DNA of 64,000 bases from positions 558,001-622,000 of the forward strand of contig NZ_FXTJ01000001.1 of assembly GCF_900182545.1 (NCBI RefSeq), given 5' to 3'. This DNA is from Geodermatophilus aquaeductus. Lineage in GTDB: Bacteria; Actinomycetota; Actinomycetes; Mycobacteriales; Geodermatophilaceae. Shown here in pieces: positions 42,864-50,670 of the stretch; position 1 is the stretch's first letter, and each line of letters opens with the position of its first letter. Below the pieces are notes generated by a model. The model saw only the letters and a program-made list of their open reading frames with translations. It ran no database searches and had not been told where the DNA came from. The translations under genes were made by a program, and so were the position numbers.

Positions 42864-43202
42864 TCAGTGCAGGCGGCGCTGCCAGTCGGCGGGCACCCGG
42901 CCGGCGGGGCCGGGTGCGGGCTGCGTCGCGGGGTGCGACGTCGGCGGCGCGAGCTGCAGGCCGTCGGTGAACCGCCCGTCGACGTAGTCCCAGCACCAGT
43001 CCTCGCCGGGCTCGAAGCTCTGGATCACCCGGTGCCCGGTGGCGCCGGCGTGCGCGGAGGCGTGCTGGGACGGCGACGAGTCGCAGCAGCCCACGTGGCC
43101 GCAGGCAGCACAGCGGCGCAGGTGGAACCACCAGCCGCCGGTGGCGTCGCACTCGACGCAGCCGGTGCCGCTCGGCGGGACGGTCGGGTCGACGTCGTCC
43201 AT
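42864..43202 (-). CDS. UBP-type zinc-finger protein
   Basis: A 112-residue protein consisting of one UBP/ZnF domain. GCVECDATGGWWFHLRRCAACGHVGCCDSS gives the first Cys pairs, followed by HASAHAGATGHRVIQSFEPGEDWCWDY with the His ligands and aromatic pocket. In eukaryotes this domain binds the free C-terminus of ubiquitin; in bacteria its ligand is unknown. ATG 43202 follows GAGGAGGA. It ends at the long hairpin at 42793-42858. Confidence 0.9.
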   Translation of the reverse strand: MDDVDPTVPPSGTGCVECDATGGWWFHLRRCAACGHVGCCDSSPSQHASAHAGATGHRVIQSFEPGEDWCWDYVDGRFTDGLQLAPPTSHPATQPAPGPAGRVPADWQRRLH

Positions 43203-43317
43203 CGGGGTCCTCCTCGGGTGGTCGGGCTCGCCTCCGGTCGGAACGCTGCTCCCGTCAGGACCGGGCGGCAAGGCCCGGGCGGGCGGGGACGCCGTCCGGC
43301 GCCCCCCGCCGCGGGGC

Positions 43318-43671
43318 TCAGGTGTCGAGCACCGTCCACAGCCGGGCGATGCGGCCGTCCACCACCTGGACGACGTCGAGGCCGCCGAGCACCGGCTCCC
43401 CGCCCGGCGGGCCGAGACGCCAGGGGCGCATGCCCAGGTCGCCGACGCCGCGCAGCGGCCCGGCCGGCGTGAAGACCAGGCCGGGCCCCTGCGCCAGCAG
43501 TCCGGTCACCGTGGCCGCCAGCTCCTCCCGGCCGGTCACCGCCCGCTCGGCGTCGACGAACACCACGTCGTCGGTGAACACCTCGTCGATCGCCGCCGCC
43601 CGCCGCTGCGGGTCCGGCTCGTTGAAGACGTCCTGCAGCATGCGCGCCAGCAGGTCCCCGGCGCCGGTCAT
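43318..43671 (-). CDS. SnoaL/NTF2-like protein
   Basis: A 117-residue cone-fold protein of the SnoaL-like group. LARMLQDVFNEPDPQRRAAAIDEVFTDDVVFVDAERAVTGREELAATV is the typical opening helix and first strands, and VVQVVDGRIARLWTVLD the closing strands. Members are isomerases, hydrolases or ligand-binding proteins, so no reaction can be named. ATG 43671 is taken; the frame continues upstream across the MarR operator but that part is basic and non-family. It is divergent from the MarR gene. Confidence 0.8.
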   Translation of the reverse strand: MTGAGDLLARMLQDVFNEPDPQRRAAAIDEVFTDDVVFVDAERAVTGREELAATVTGLLAQGPGLVFTPAGPLRGVGDLGMRPWRLGPPGGEPVLGGLDVVQVVDGRIARLWTVLDT

Positions 43672-43780
43672 CGGTCGGTCTCGGGGAGGGAGGGGACGGG
43701 CTCGGGCACGGCGTGCCTTCCGGTTCGATGGCGGCGGGGTGCGGGACCGACACTCACGAGGCTGTCGAGCGGAAGTTACA

Positions 43781-43790
43781 TGACATGTCA
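43781..43790. promoter_or_regulatory. Perfect palindrome TGACATGTCA, MarR operator candidate
   Basis: The 10-bp palindrome lies in the only AT-rich stretch between the SnoaL-like gene and the MarR gene, within TTACATGACATGTCACTCATT. On the minus strand TAACTT (43778-43773) could be a -10 box. A MarR dimer bound here would block both directions. It contains the ATG at 43785 that would start a longer MarR form. Confidence 0.5.
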
Positions 43791-43811
43791 CTCATTGCGG
43801 GAGGGGCGCCG

Positions 43812-44315
43812 GTGCTCACCGACGAGCAGCAGGAGACCTGGTTCGCCTACATGCGGGTCGTCCTGCGGCTGCAGTACGAGATGAACCGGCAGCTGCAGAC
43901 CGACAGCGGCCTCTCCCTCGCCGACTACGACGTGCTCAACGCCCTCGCCGACTCCCCCGGGCACCGCCTGCGGCTCACCGGCCTCGCGACCCGCATCGCC
44001 TGGGAGCGCAGCCGGCTGTCGCACCACCTCACGCGCATGAGCGCGCGCGGCCTGGTCGAGCGGGCGCCGTCGGAGTCCGACCGCCGGGCCACCGACGCCG
44101 TCCTCACCGACGCGGGCCTGGCCGCGCTGCGGGCCGCGACGCCGGGCCACGCCGCGCTCGTCCGCCGCATGTTCTTCGACGGGCTCGACCCCGACGCCCT
44201 CCCTGCGCTCCGGGCGGCGCTGGAGGCGGTGCACGAGCAGGTCCTCGACGCCGGCACGCTGCCGCGCCCACCCCGCCACCAGCACCGCCTGCCGGGGTTG
44301 CAGACCGGCCGCTGA
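43812..44315 (+). CDS. MarR-family transcriptional regulator
   Basis: A 167-residue winged-helix regulator. LTDEQQETWFAYMRVVLRLQYEMNRQL is the N-terminal dimer helix, LTGLATRIAWERSRLSHHLTRM the recognition helix (about 65-86), and VERAPSESDRRATDAVLTDAG the wing. It probably represses the divergent SnoaL-like gene and itself. GTG 43812 is chosen because GGAGGGG stands 6 bp before it; ATG 43785 would add nine residues but has no ribosome site. Confidence 0.87.
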   Translation: MLTDEQQETWFAYMRVVLRLQYEMNRQLQTDSGLSLADYDVLNALADSPGHRLRLTGLATRIAWERSRLSHHLTRMSARGLVERAPSESDRRATDAVLTDAGLAALRAATPGHAALVRRMFFDGLDPDALPALRAALEAVHEQVLDAGTLPRPPRHQHRLPGLQTGR

Positions 44316-44331
44316 CGGGTAGCGCCGCGGC

Positions 44332-45135
44332 ATGGCCGGTCCCGGGGACGACGTCACGCTCACGTTCGGCGGCAACGCGACGACGCTGCTGCGGCTGGGC
44401 GGCTTCACGCTGCTCACCGACCCGAACTTCATCGCGCGGGGGCAGCGCGTCTACCTCGGCAAGGGGCTGTGGACCAAGCGGCTGACCGACCCGGCGATCC
44501 TGCCCGGGGACCTGCCCGACCTCGACGCCGTCCTGCTCTCCCACCTGCACGGTGACCACTGGGACCGCATCGCCTACGCGACCATCGACCGCGAGACGCC
44601 GATCGTCACCACCCAGGCCGCGGCGCGCGCGCTGTCCTCCCGCGGGTTCCGGGCGACGGCGGACCTGCGCCCGTGGCAGGTGCACGAGATCGGCGGCGAC
44701 GGCGAGACGCTGCGGATCACCTCGGTGCCGGGCGTCCACGGCCCCGGCCCGCTGGCGAAGGTGCTGCCGCCGGTGATGGGCAGCGTGCTGGAGCTCTACC
44801 GCGGCGCCGAGGTCACCTGGCGCGGCTACGTCACCGGCGACACGCTCTACCGGCCGTGGCTGGGCGAGGTGCTGCAGCGCTGCGGCCCGCTGGACACCGT
44901 GATCGCGCACCTCGGCGGGACGAAGGCCCTCGGCGTCACCGTGACGATGGACGGCCGGCAGGGCGCCGACCTGGTGGAGCTGCTCAAGCCGCCGGTCACC
45001 GTGCCGGTGCACTACGACGACTACGACCGGTTCGCCTCGCCGCTCGGCGACTTCGTGCGGGAGGTCGCCGAGCGGCGGGTGCCGGGGGAGCTGCGGACCG
45101 TCTCGCGCGGGGAGACGATCTCGCTGCGCGCCTAG
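44332..45135 (+). CDS. MBL-fold metallo-hydrolase, UlaG-like
   Basis: A 267-residue metallo-beta-lactamase fold hydrolase. SHLHGDHWDRI is the HxHxDH metal motif (about 64-74), VPGVHGPGP supplies another His, and YVTGDTLYRPW the bridging Asp. The final VPVHYDDYDRF carries the last His. The group resembles L-ascorbate-6-phosphate lactonase UlaG and N-acyl-PE phospholipase D; the substrate is unknown. It starts 16 bp after the MarR stop, so the two are probably one transcript. It overlaps the convergent VOC gene by 4 bp. Confidence 0.88.
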   Translation: MAGPGDDVTLTFGGNATTLLRLGGFTLLTDPNFIARGQRVYLGKGLWTKRLTDPAILPGDLPDLDAVLLSHLHGDHWDRIAYATIDRETPIVTTQAAARALSSRGFRATADLRPWQVHEIGGDGETLRITSVPGVHGPGPLAKVLPPVMGSVLELYRGAEVTWRGYVTGDTLYRPWLGEVLQRCGPLDTVIAHLGGTKALGVTVTMDGRQGADLVELLKPPVTVPVHYDDYDRFASPLGDFVREVAERRVPGELRTVSRGETISLRA

Positions 45136-45569
45136 AAGGCCTGCCCCGTGCGCCAGGCCATCTCCTGCAGGGTCAGGGTGTTGCCGTCCGGGTCGGCGAA
45201 CGCCGCGTACCGCACCCCTCCGCCCACGTCCACCACGGGCTCGACGTCGACCCCCCGGTCCACCAGGTCCGCGCGGGCGCGGTCGATGTCGGCGACGACG
45301 AGGTGCAGCGCCCGGATCGAGCCGGGGGCGCCCTCGTAGGCCGCCAGTCCGGTGCCGAACCCGATCGAGCAGGACGAACCCGGCGGCGTCACCTGCACCA
45401 CCCGCACGCCGTCGGCCGGTTGCACGTCCACGTCGACGGAGAAGCCCAGCCGGTCGGCGTAGAACGCCTTCGCCCGGTCCACGTCGGCGACCGGGATCGG
45501 CACGAGCTCGAGCTTCATGTCGACGACGCGCACCCCGACGCCGCCTGCGGGCGCGACCTGCTCAGCCAC
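45132..45569 (-). CDS. VOC family protein of the ArsR operon
   Basis: A 145-residue glyoxalase-fold protein. MKLELVPIPVADVDRAKAFYADRLGF and the ending AAFADPDGNTLTLQEMAW are typical of VOC proteins found behind ArsR and AHSA1-type genes; Glu in LTLQE is the metal ligand. GTG 45569 has GAGG 9 bp upstream and overlaps the SRPBCC stop by 8 bp; ATG 45518 is a plausible alternative without the 17-residue leader. Substrate unknown. Confidence 0.87.
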   Translation of the reverse strand: MAEQVAPAGGVGVRVVDMKLELVPIPVADVDRAKAFYADRLGFSVDVDVQPADGVRVVQVTPPGSSCSIGFGTGLAAYEGAPGSIRALHLVVADIDRARADLVDRGVDVEPVVDVGGGVRYAAFADPDGNTLTLQEMAWRTGQAF

Positions 45570-46044
45570 GTGCGAGCACCTCGTCGAGGCGCTCGTAGCC
45601 CTGCACGACGCCGACCTCCATGCCGCTGGCGAGCATCGCGTCGCGGTCGGCGAAGGAGTCGCACAGCGAGGTGGTGGTGAGGCGGGTGCGGCCGTCGCCG
45701 AGGTCGGTGAGCACGAGCTTCTCCAGCGCGACGCCGTCGGGCGCGCCCTCGAAGGTGAAGGTCTGCACGATCAGCTCGTCGGGGCGGACGTCGTGGAAGC
45801 AGCCGCGGAAGGCGTACTCGCCGTTCTCGTCGCTGTGCACGTAGCGGTAGGAGCCGCCGGGCCGGCAGTCGTAGGAGTCGATCCGCATCTCGAGCCCGTG
45901 CGGGCCGAGCCACTGCACGACCAGGTCGGGGTCGGTGTGCGCGCGGAAGACCTTGCTGCGCGGGGCGTCGAACTCGCGGGTGATGCGGACCAGCGGGACC
46001 TCGGGGTCGGCCTCGATGCGGGTCTCGCGCGTGCTCGTGGTCAT
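45562..46044 (-). CDS. SRPBCC / AHSA1-domain protein
   Basis: A 160-residue START-like protein. VRITREFDAPRSKVFRAHTDPDLVVQWLGP is the usual first helix-strand, and FHDVRPDELIVQTFTFEG and LTTTSLCDSFADRDAMLASGME match AHSA1 homologues encoded with ArsR regulators. The fold binds hydrophobic ligands. ATG 46044 overlaps the ArsR stop (ATGA), so it is translationally coupled with its regulator. Function otherwise unknown. Confidence 0.9.
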   Translation of the reverse strand: MTTSTRETRIEADPEVPLVRITREFDAPRSKVFRAHTDPDLVVQWLGPHGLEMRIDSYDCRPGGSYRYVHSDENGEYAFRGCFHDVRPDELIVQTFTFEGAPDGVALEKLVLTDLGDGRTRLTTTSLCDSFADRDAMLASGMEVGVVQGYERLDEVLARG

Positions 46045-46403
46045 GACGGGTTCCTCTCCTGGGTGGTGGGCGGTGCGTCGTCGTCCGGCATGGACCGGAG
46101 GACGTCGTCGAGGCGGCGGTAGCGCTCCTCGGCCTGGCGCCGGTAGCGCTCGATCCACTTCGTCATCAGGTCGAACACCTCCGCCTCCAGGTGGACCGGG
46201 CGACGCTGGGCCTCCCGGCTCCGACTGACCAGGCCGGCGTCCTCGAGCACCCGCAGGTGCTTGGACACCGCCTGCACGGTCACGTCGTACGGAGCGGCGA
46301 GCTCGCCGACCGTCGCGTCGCCGACCGCGAGCCGGGCGACCATGTCGCGCCGGGTCGGGTCGGCCAGCGCCGCGAACACCCGGGAGAGCGGATCTGCCGC
46401 CAC
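46041..46403 (-). CDS. ArsR-family winged-helix repressor
   Basis: A 120-residue regulator with FAALADPTRRDMVARLAVGDATVGELAAPYDVTVQAVSKHLRVLEDAGLV, the full ArsR helix-turn-helix. No Cys is present, so it does not sense metals by the ArsR CxC site; it belongs to the subgroup paired with AHSA1 proteins. GTG 46403 follows a near-perfect AAGGAGGT. It should repress its own operon through the two CAACC-N4-GGTTG sites at 46419-46479. Confidence 0.93.
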   Translation of the reverse strand: MAADPLSRVFAALADPTRRDMVARLAVGDATVGELAAPYDVTVQAVSKHLRVLEDAGLVSRSREAQRRPVHLEAEVFDLMTKWIERYRRQAEERYRRLDDVLRSMPDDDAPPTTQERNPS

Positions 46404-46418
46404 CGTCGACCTCCTTCA

Positions 46419-46479
46419 TCAACCTCTTGGTTGAGTAGGACGGTAGGGCGTCGGCGCGGCGTTGTCAACCGATCGGTTG
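46419..46479 (-). promoter_or_regulatory. ArsR operon promoter with two operators
   Basis: On the minus strand TTGACA (46468-46463) and TACCGT (46445-46440) are separated by exactly 17 bp. A palindrome TCAACC-TCTT-GGTTGA (46419-46434) covers the predicted transcription start, and CAACC-GATC-GGTTG (46466-46479) overlaps the -35 box. Both have the form CAACC-N4-GGTTG and their centres are 46 bp apart. This is the arrangement of an autoregulated repressor promoter. The upstream site also overlaps the stop codon of the EEP gene. Confidence 0.8.
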
Positions 46480-47304
46480 CGGATCCCAGGAGCCGGGCGG
46501 CGAGGTGGACAGGTCGAGGTCGGCGACGACGCCGAAGTGGTCGCTGGCCCACACGCCGCCGGCCGGCTCGTCGAGCACCCTCGCGCACGAGCGGACCTGC
46601 AGCGAGGGCCCGTGCACGCCGCTGCGCACGAGGACCCAGTCGATGCGCCGGCTGACCGCGGTGGCCACCTCACCGGCCCGCACCAGCGGGTTGCGGGCGT
46701 CGAAGGTGAACCCGGGGTCGGCGGGGTGCAGGGTCTCCCACGCGTCCTGGTAGCAGACGCTCGTCCCGTCGAGGGACCGGCGGCCCCGCCAGAACTGCGT
46801 GCTCGCGGCATCAGGGGTCGCGTCGAGGTCGCCGAGCACGACGACGTGGTCGGCGCCGCCGGCCAGGCGCTCGAGCGTCCGGGCGGCGGCCAGCGCCTGC
46901 TGTTCCCGCTCGACCTCGTAGCCGAACTGCCAGCTCGGCTTGTGGTGGGCCACCAGCGTGCGGCCCACCGCGGTGTCCACCTCGACGACGAGCGTGGCGC
47001 ACCAGGGGAGGTCCCGCGCCCGCTCCGTGCAGCGCTGGTCGACCTCCTCGACCACCCGGTGCGGCGCCCTCGTGGCCAGCACCCCGCCCACGCCGTCGTC
47101 GGCGGCGCGGGAGAACGGCGTGACGGTGTAGCCGGGCCCGAGGAGCGCCTCCACCGTGCCGTCGGCGACGGGCACCTCCTGCAGCGCCACGACGTCGGCG
47201 TCCAGCCAGCGAAGCGTCTCCCCGGTCAACGCGCTGCGGCGCTCCCAGTCCGGGTTGGCCGGGCCGAGGACGTTCATGGTCAGGACCCGCAGGGACGCTC
47301 CCAC
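46465..47304 (-). CDS. Endonuclease/exonuclease/phosphatase (EEP) family protein
   Basis: A 279-residue cytoplasmic protein of the EEP fold. LRVLTMNVLGPANPDW has the Asn and DVVALQEV the metal-binding Glu; VVLGDLDATPDAASTQF gives the GDxNxx-type block with Asp in place of Asn, and GVWASDHFGVVADL is the terminal SDH motif with catalytic His. It could act on DNA, phosphoesters or lipids. GTG 47304 is the start; ATG 47277 is possible. Its stop lies inside the ArsR promoter region. Confidence 0.88.
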   Translation of the reverse strand: MGASLRVLTMNVLGPANPDWERRSALTGETLRWLDADVVALQEVPVADGTVEALLGPGYTVTPFSRAADDGVGGVLATRAPHRVVEEVDQRCTERARDLPWCATLVVEVDTAVGRTLVAHHKPSWQFGYEVEREQQALAAARTLERLAGGADHVVVLGDLDATPDAASTQFWRGRRSLDGTSVCYQDAWETLHPADPGFTFDARNPLVRAGEVATAVSRRIDWVLVRSGVHGPSLQVRSCARVLDEPAGGVWASDHFGVVADLDLSTSPPGSWDPQPIG

Positions 47305-47480
47305 GCCCGGCAGTCAACCGCCGCGCGGCGCGGTCCTCCACCCGTGGCCGCACGCGGGGTCCTCCCCCGGGACGACAGGCGGCCTCTCCGCGGATCGTCC
47401 CGGCAGCCGACGCCGGCGCAGGGCCGCCGGCCCGAGGCTCGTCCCGCCACCGCGGGGTGGCGCGACGAGGGGAGGACACG

Positions 47481-47942
47481 GTGGTCAGGGTGGTGCTGAG
47501 GACGCTCGCGGGGGTGCTCGCGGTCGCGGCCGCCGCGGTGGCCGGCCTGCTGGTGGCGATGCCCGCGGGGGTGCAGGGGGTCGGCGCGATGGTGGCCGAG
47601 CTGCAGGGGCACACCGAGACCCGCGACGCCGCCACGGCCGCCCAGGCGCCGAGGGGAGCGGTGCCGTACTGGACCCGCGCGGTCGGCGCCGACGTCACCG
47701 TCGTGCGGCCCGGCGAGGCGTACGGCGACGACGACGGCAGCGTGCGCGCGGACATGCACCTCGCCCCCGGCACCGCGCTGCCCTCGTCCTGCACGCCGCT
47801 GCCGCAGGCCGGCATGCCCTGGGACGGCGGCGGCGCGTGGCCCTACCTCGGCGGGGAGGAGGCCCTGCTGTGCGAGGGGTGGGTGACCGTCGTCGTCGAC
47901 GGCCACCTCTACACCTGGACCGGCCCCGACCCGCAGGCGTGA
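47481..47942 (+). CDS. Hypothetical exported or membrane-anchored protein
   Basis: A 153-residue protein with one N-terminal hydrophobic span (about 4-27) and an extracytoplasmic part containing two Cys, in LPSSCTPLPQ and EALLCEGWV, which could form a disulfide. The rest is Gly/Asp/Trp rich. GTG 47481 is preceded by GGGAGGA at good spacing. No domain is recognised. It ends 3 bp before the convergent amidohydrolase gene. Confidence 0.65.
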   Translation: MVRVVLRTLAGVLAVAAAAVAGLLVAMPAGVQGVGAMVAELQGHTETRDAATAAQAPRGAVPYWTRAVGADVTVVRPGEAYGDDDGSVRADMHLAPGTALPSSCTPLPQAGMPWDGGGAWPYLGGEEALLCEGWVTVVVDGHLYTWTGPDPQA

Positions 47943-47945
47943 GCC

Positions 47946-49241
47946 TCAGCCGGCCAGGCGCGCCGCCCGCCCGGCGACCTCGGTGCGCAGCGCGGCGACG
48001 TCGACGGTGGTGACCGCGCCGTCGACCACCACCTGCCGGCCGCCCACCCACACGTCGCGGACCAGCCGCGAGGCGCCGGACCAGACGAGGTGGGTGAGCA
48101 GGTCGGCGTCGTCCCCGACCGGCTCGAAGCCCAGGTCGCGGGTGTCGACGTGTACGAGGTCGGCGCGCCGGCCGGCCTCCACCTGCCCCAGGTCCGGGCG
48201 GCCGATCGCCTCGGCGGCCCCGCCCGTGGCCAACCAGAACGCCTCCGCGGCGGTCAGCGCGGTGGCCGAGCACTCGCGCAGCCGGGCCAGCCCCGCCGCC
48301 AGGCGCACGTCGGCGAGCAGGTCCAGCCCGTCGTTGGAGGCCGGGCCGTCGGTGCCCAGCCCCACCCGGATGCCGCGGTCGAGCATGTCCCGCACCGGCG
48401 CGATGCCGCTGGCGAGCTTGGCGTTGCTGGCCGGGCAGTGCGCGACGGCGACGTCGTACTCGGCCCACAGCTCCAGGTCGCCGTCGTCGAGGTGCACGCA
48501 GTGCGCGGCCAGCACCCGCCCGCCCAGGACGTCGTGCGCGGCCAGCAGCGAGGGCACCGACAGCCCGTGCGCGGCCAGCAGGTCGGCACCCTCGGTCGCG
48601 GTCTCGGCGACGTGCAGGTGCAGCAGCATGCCGTGCTCGCGGGACAGCTCGGCGGCGCGGCGCAGCAGGGGCAGCGGGACGGTGTAGGCCGCGTGCGGGC
48701 CCAGGCCGTACTCGACGGTGCCGTCGCCGGCGGCGTGCGCGGCGAGGTCGACCGCGGCGGCCATCTGCTCCTCCAGCGGCGGCATGCCGGGCAGCGGGAC
48801 CATCGGCGCGGCGATGACCGCCCGGGCGCCGGTGACCCCCACCGCCGCGGCGATCCGCTCCGGCGCGAAGTACATCTCGACGCTGGTGGTCACCCCGCCG
48901 CGCAGCATCTCGGCCGACGCGGCGGTCATCGCGACCCCGACGTCGTCGTCGGTCAGCCGCGCCTCCCGCGGCCACATGACCTCGCGCAGCCAGCGGTCCA
49001 GCGGCAGCCCCTCGCCCTGGCCGCGGAACAGCACCATCGGCGCGTGCGAGTGGGCGTTGACCAGCCCCGGCGCGAGCAGGCCGGGCAGCGCCACGACCTC
49101 GGCGTCCCCGGCCGGCGGGGCGTCGGCGGCCGGCCCGGCCCACGCGATCCGCCCGTCCTCGACGTCGACGACGGCGTCCGGGACGACGGTGCCCGCCCGG
49201 TCCCCCACGACGACGGCCCGGGCGGTGAGGCGCTGGCGCAT
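47946..49241 (-). CDS. Amidohydrolase, MTA/SAH deaminase (TRZ/ATZ) type
   Basis: A 431-residue metal-dependent deaminase of the amidohydrolase superfamily. Metal ligands: NAHSHAPM (HxH, near 63-67), LLHLHVAETATEG (about 205), AAHCVHLDD (about 244) and GLGTDGPASND (about 295). The pattern is that of 5-methylthioadenosine/S-adenosylhomocysteine deaminases and the wider atrazine-hydrolase group; guanine or 8-oxoguanine deamination is also possible. ATG 49241. It is divergent from the DedA gene. Confidence 0.9.
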   Translation of the reverse strand: MRQRLTARAVVVGDRAGTVVPDAVVDVEDGRIAWAGPAADAPPAGDAEVVALPGLLAPGLVNAHSHAPMVLFRGQGEGLPLDRWLREVMWPREARLTDDDVGVAMTAASAEMLRGGVTTSVEMYFAPERIAAAVGVTGARAVIAAPMVPLPGMPPLEEQMAAAVDLAAHAAGDGTVEYGLGPHAAYTVPLPLLRRAAELSREHGMLLHLHVAETATEGADLLAAHGLSVPSLLAAHDVLGGRVLAAHCVHLDDGDLELWAEYDVAVAHCPASNAKLASGIAPVRDMLDRGIRVGLGTDGPASNDGLDLLADVRLAAGLARLRECSATALTAAEAFWLATGGAAEAIGRPDLGQVEAGRRADLVHVDTRDLGFEPVGDDADLLTHLVWSGASRLVRDVWVGGRQVVVDGAVTTVDVAALRTEVAGRAARLAG

Positions 49242-49321
49242 GGCGGCACGCTAGCCCCATCCGCCCCGGCCGTCCGGGCGACGTGCAGGCAGCGCCCAGG
49301 GGCCGCCCGTACCGTGGGGCC

Positions 49322-50017
49322 ATGTCCTTCCTGGCCGCCGCAGCCTCCGCCGACCAGGGCGGGCTCACCGCCTGGCTGCTCTCCCTCGTGGACTCCCTCG
49401 GCCCGATCGGCGTGGGCTTCAGCATCCTGCTGGAGACGGTGATCCCGCCGATCCCGAGCGAGGCGGTCCTCGGCGCGGCCGGCGTCCTCATCGACAGCCC
49501 GTGGGCGTTCGTGGCCGTCGTCGGCTGCGCGACCATCGGCTCGATCCTGGGCGCTGTCTTCTTCTACTACATCGGCCGCGCGCTCGGCCCGCGCCGCTCG
49601 CACGCCTTCCTCGACCGGCTGCCGCTGGTGGAGACCGCCGACGTCGACAAGACCTTCGCCTGGTTCGAGCGGCACGGCCGCTCAGCGGTGTTCTTCGGCC
49701 GCATGGTGCCGATCGTGCGCAGCTTCATCTCGGTGCCCGCCGGCGTCGTGCGGATGCCGTTCGCGCAGTTCATCCTCTACTCCGCGGCCGGCAGCCTGAT
49801 CTGGAACACCGTCCTGGTCACCCTCGGCTGGCTGGCCCGCGACTTCATCGAGGCGAACCTGCACTACCTGGACTACGTCGTGGTCGCCGTCGTCGTCCTC
49901 GCCGTGGGCTACCTGGTCTACAAGCGGGTCCAGGACATCCGCCACCACCGCCGCCGGCAGACCACCGCCGGCCGGGCGCAGGACGCCCGCGGGACCGGCG
50001 ACCGCCCCGCCGCGTGA
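49322..50017 (+). CDS. DedA family membrane protein
   Basis: A 231-residue integral membrane protein of the DedA/SNARE-associated family, now seen as lipid flippases for undecaprenyl phosphate or phosphatidylethanolamine. LLETVIPPIPSEAVLGAAGVL and VFFGRMVPIVRSFISVPAGVVRM include the essential Glu and the FxGRxxPxxR motif with paired Arg. TACCGT (49310-49315) ends 6 bp before the ATG, so the transcript is probably leaderless. The stop overlaps the next gene (GTGA). Confidence 0.93.
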   Translation: MSFLAAAASADQGGLTAWLLSLVDSLGPIGVGFSILLETVIPPIPSEAVLGAAGVLIDSPWAFVAVVGCATIGSILGAVFFYYIGRALGPRRSHAFLDRLPLVETADVDKTFAWFERHGRSAVFFGRMVPIVRSFISVPAGVVRMPFAQFILYSAAGSLIWNTVLVTLGWLARDFIEANLHYLDYVVVAVVVLAVGYLVYKRVQDIRHHRRRQTTAGRAQDARGTGDRPAA

Positions 50018-50670
50018 GCCGCCCCGAGGTCGTCGCCTTCGACGTCAACGAGACGCTGCTCGACCTGGCTCCCGTGGGCGCCGCGCTCGTCGAGCACGGG
50101 CAGCCGGCCACCCTGCTGCCCACCGTCTTCGCCCGGACCCTGCACACCGGCACCGCCGCCACCGTGGCCGGCGTCTGGCTGCCCTTCCGCGCGGCGTTCG
50201 ACTCCGCGCTCGCCCAGCTCACCGACCTCTCCGACGGCGACCGCGCGCAGGTGGCCGACGCCTTCCTCGAACTGTCGCCGCACCCCGACGTCGAGCCCGC
50301 GCTGCGCCGCCTGCACGACGCCGGCGTGCGGGTGGTGACGCTCTCGCACGGCTCCCCCGGCGTGGCCGAGGCCGGGCTGGAGCGCGGCGGCATCACCCCG
50401 CTGGTGGAGCGGACGCTGACCAGCGAGTCGGTGCGCGCGTGGAAGCCCTCGCGCGAGGCCTACCTCTGGGCCGCCGGCGCGTGCGGCGTCGCGCCCGGCC
50501 GCATGGCGCTGGTGGCCGCGCACGGGTGGGACGTCCTCGGCGCCGAGCGGGCCGGGCTGACCGGGGCGTGGTTCCCGCGCAGCGAGCGCGTGTACCCGCC
50601 CGGCCTGCCCGCGCCGGCCGTCGTCGCCCCGGACCTGGCGGGCGCGGTCGACGCCCTCCTGGCGCGGTGA
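50014..50670 (+). CDS. HAD-family hydrolase, haloacid dehalogenase type II
   Basis: A 218-residue HAD enzyme. Motif I is AFDVNETLLDL with nucleophile Asp10, motif II VTLSHGSP, motif III Lys in VRAWKPSREAY and motif IV ALVAAHGWDVLGA. The AWKPxxxxY and AAHxWD blocks are typical of 2-haloacid dehalogenases rather than phosphatases. GTG 50014 overlaps the DedA stop and its own stop overlaps the next gene, so three genes form one coupled operon. The true substrate may not be a haloacid. Confidence 0.9.
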   Translation: MSRPEVVAFDVNETLLDLAPVGAALVEHGQPATLLPTVFARTLHTGTAATVAGVWLPFRAAFDSALAQLTDLSDGDRAQVADAFLELSPHPDVEPALRRLHDAGVRVVTLSHGSPGVAEAGLERGGITPLVERTLTSESVRAWKPSREAYLWAAGACGVAPGRMALVAAHGWDVLGAERAGLTGAWFPRSERVYPPGLPAPAVVAPDLAGAVDALLAR

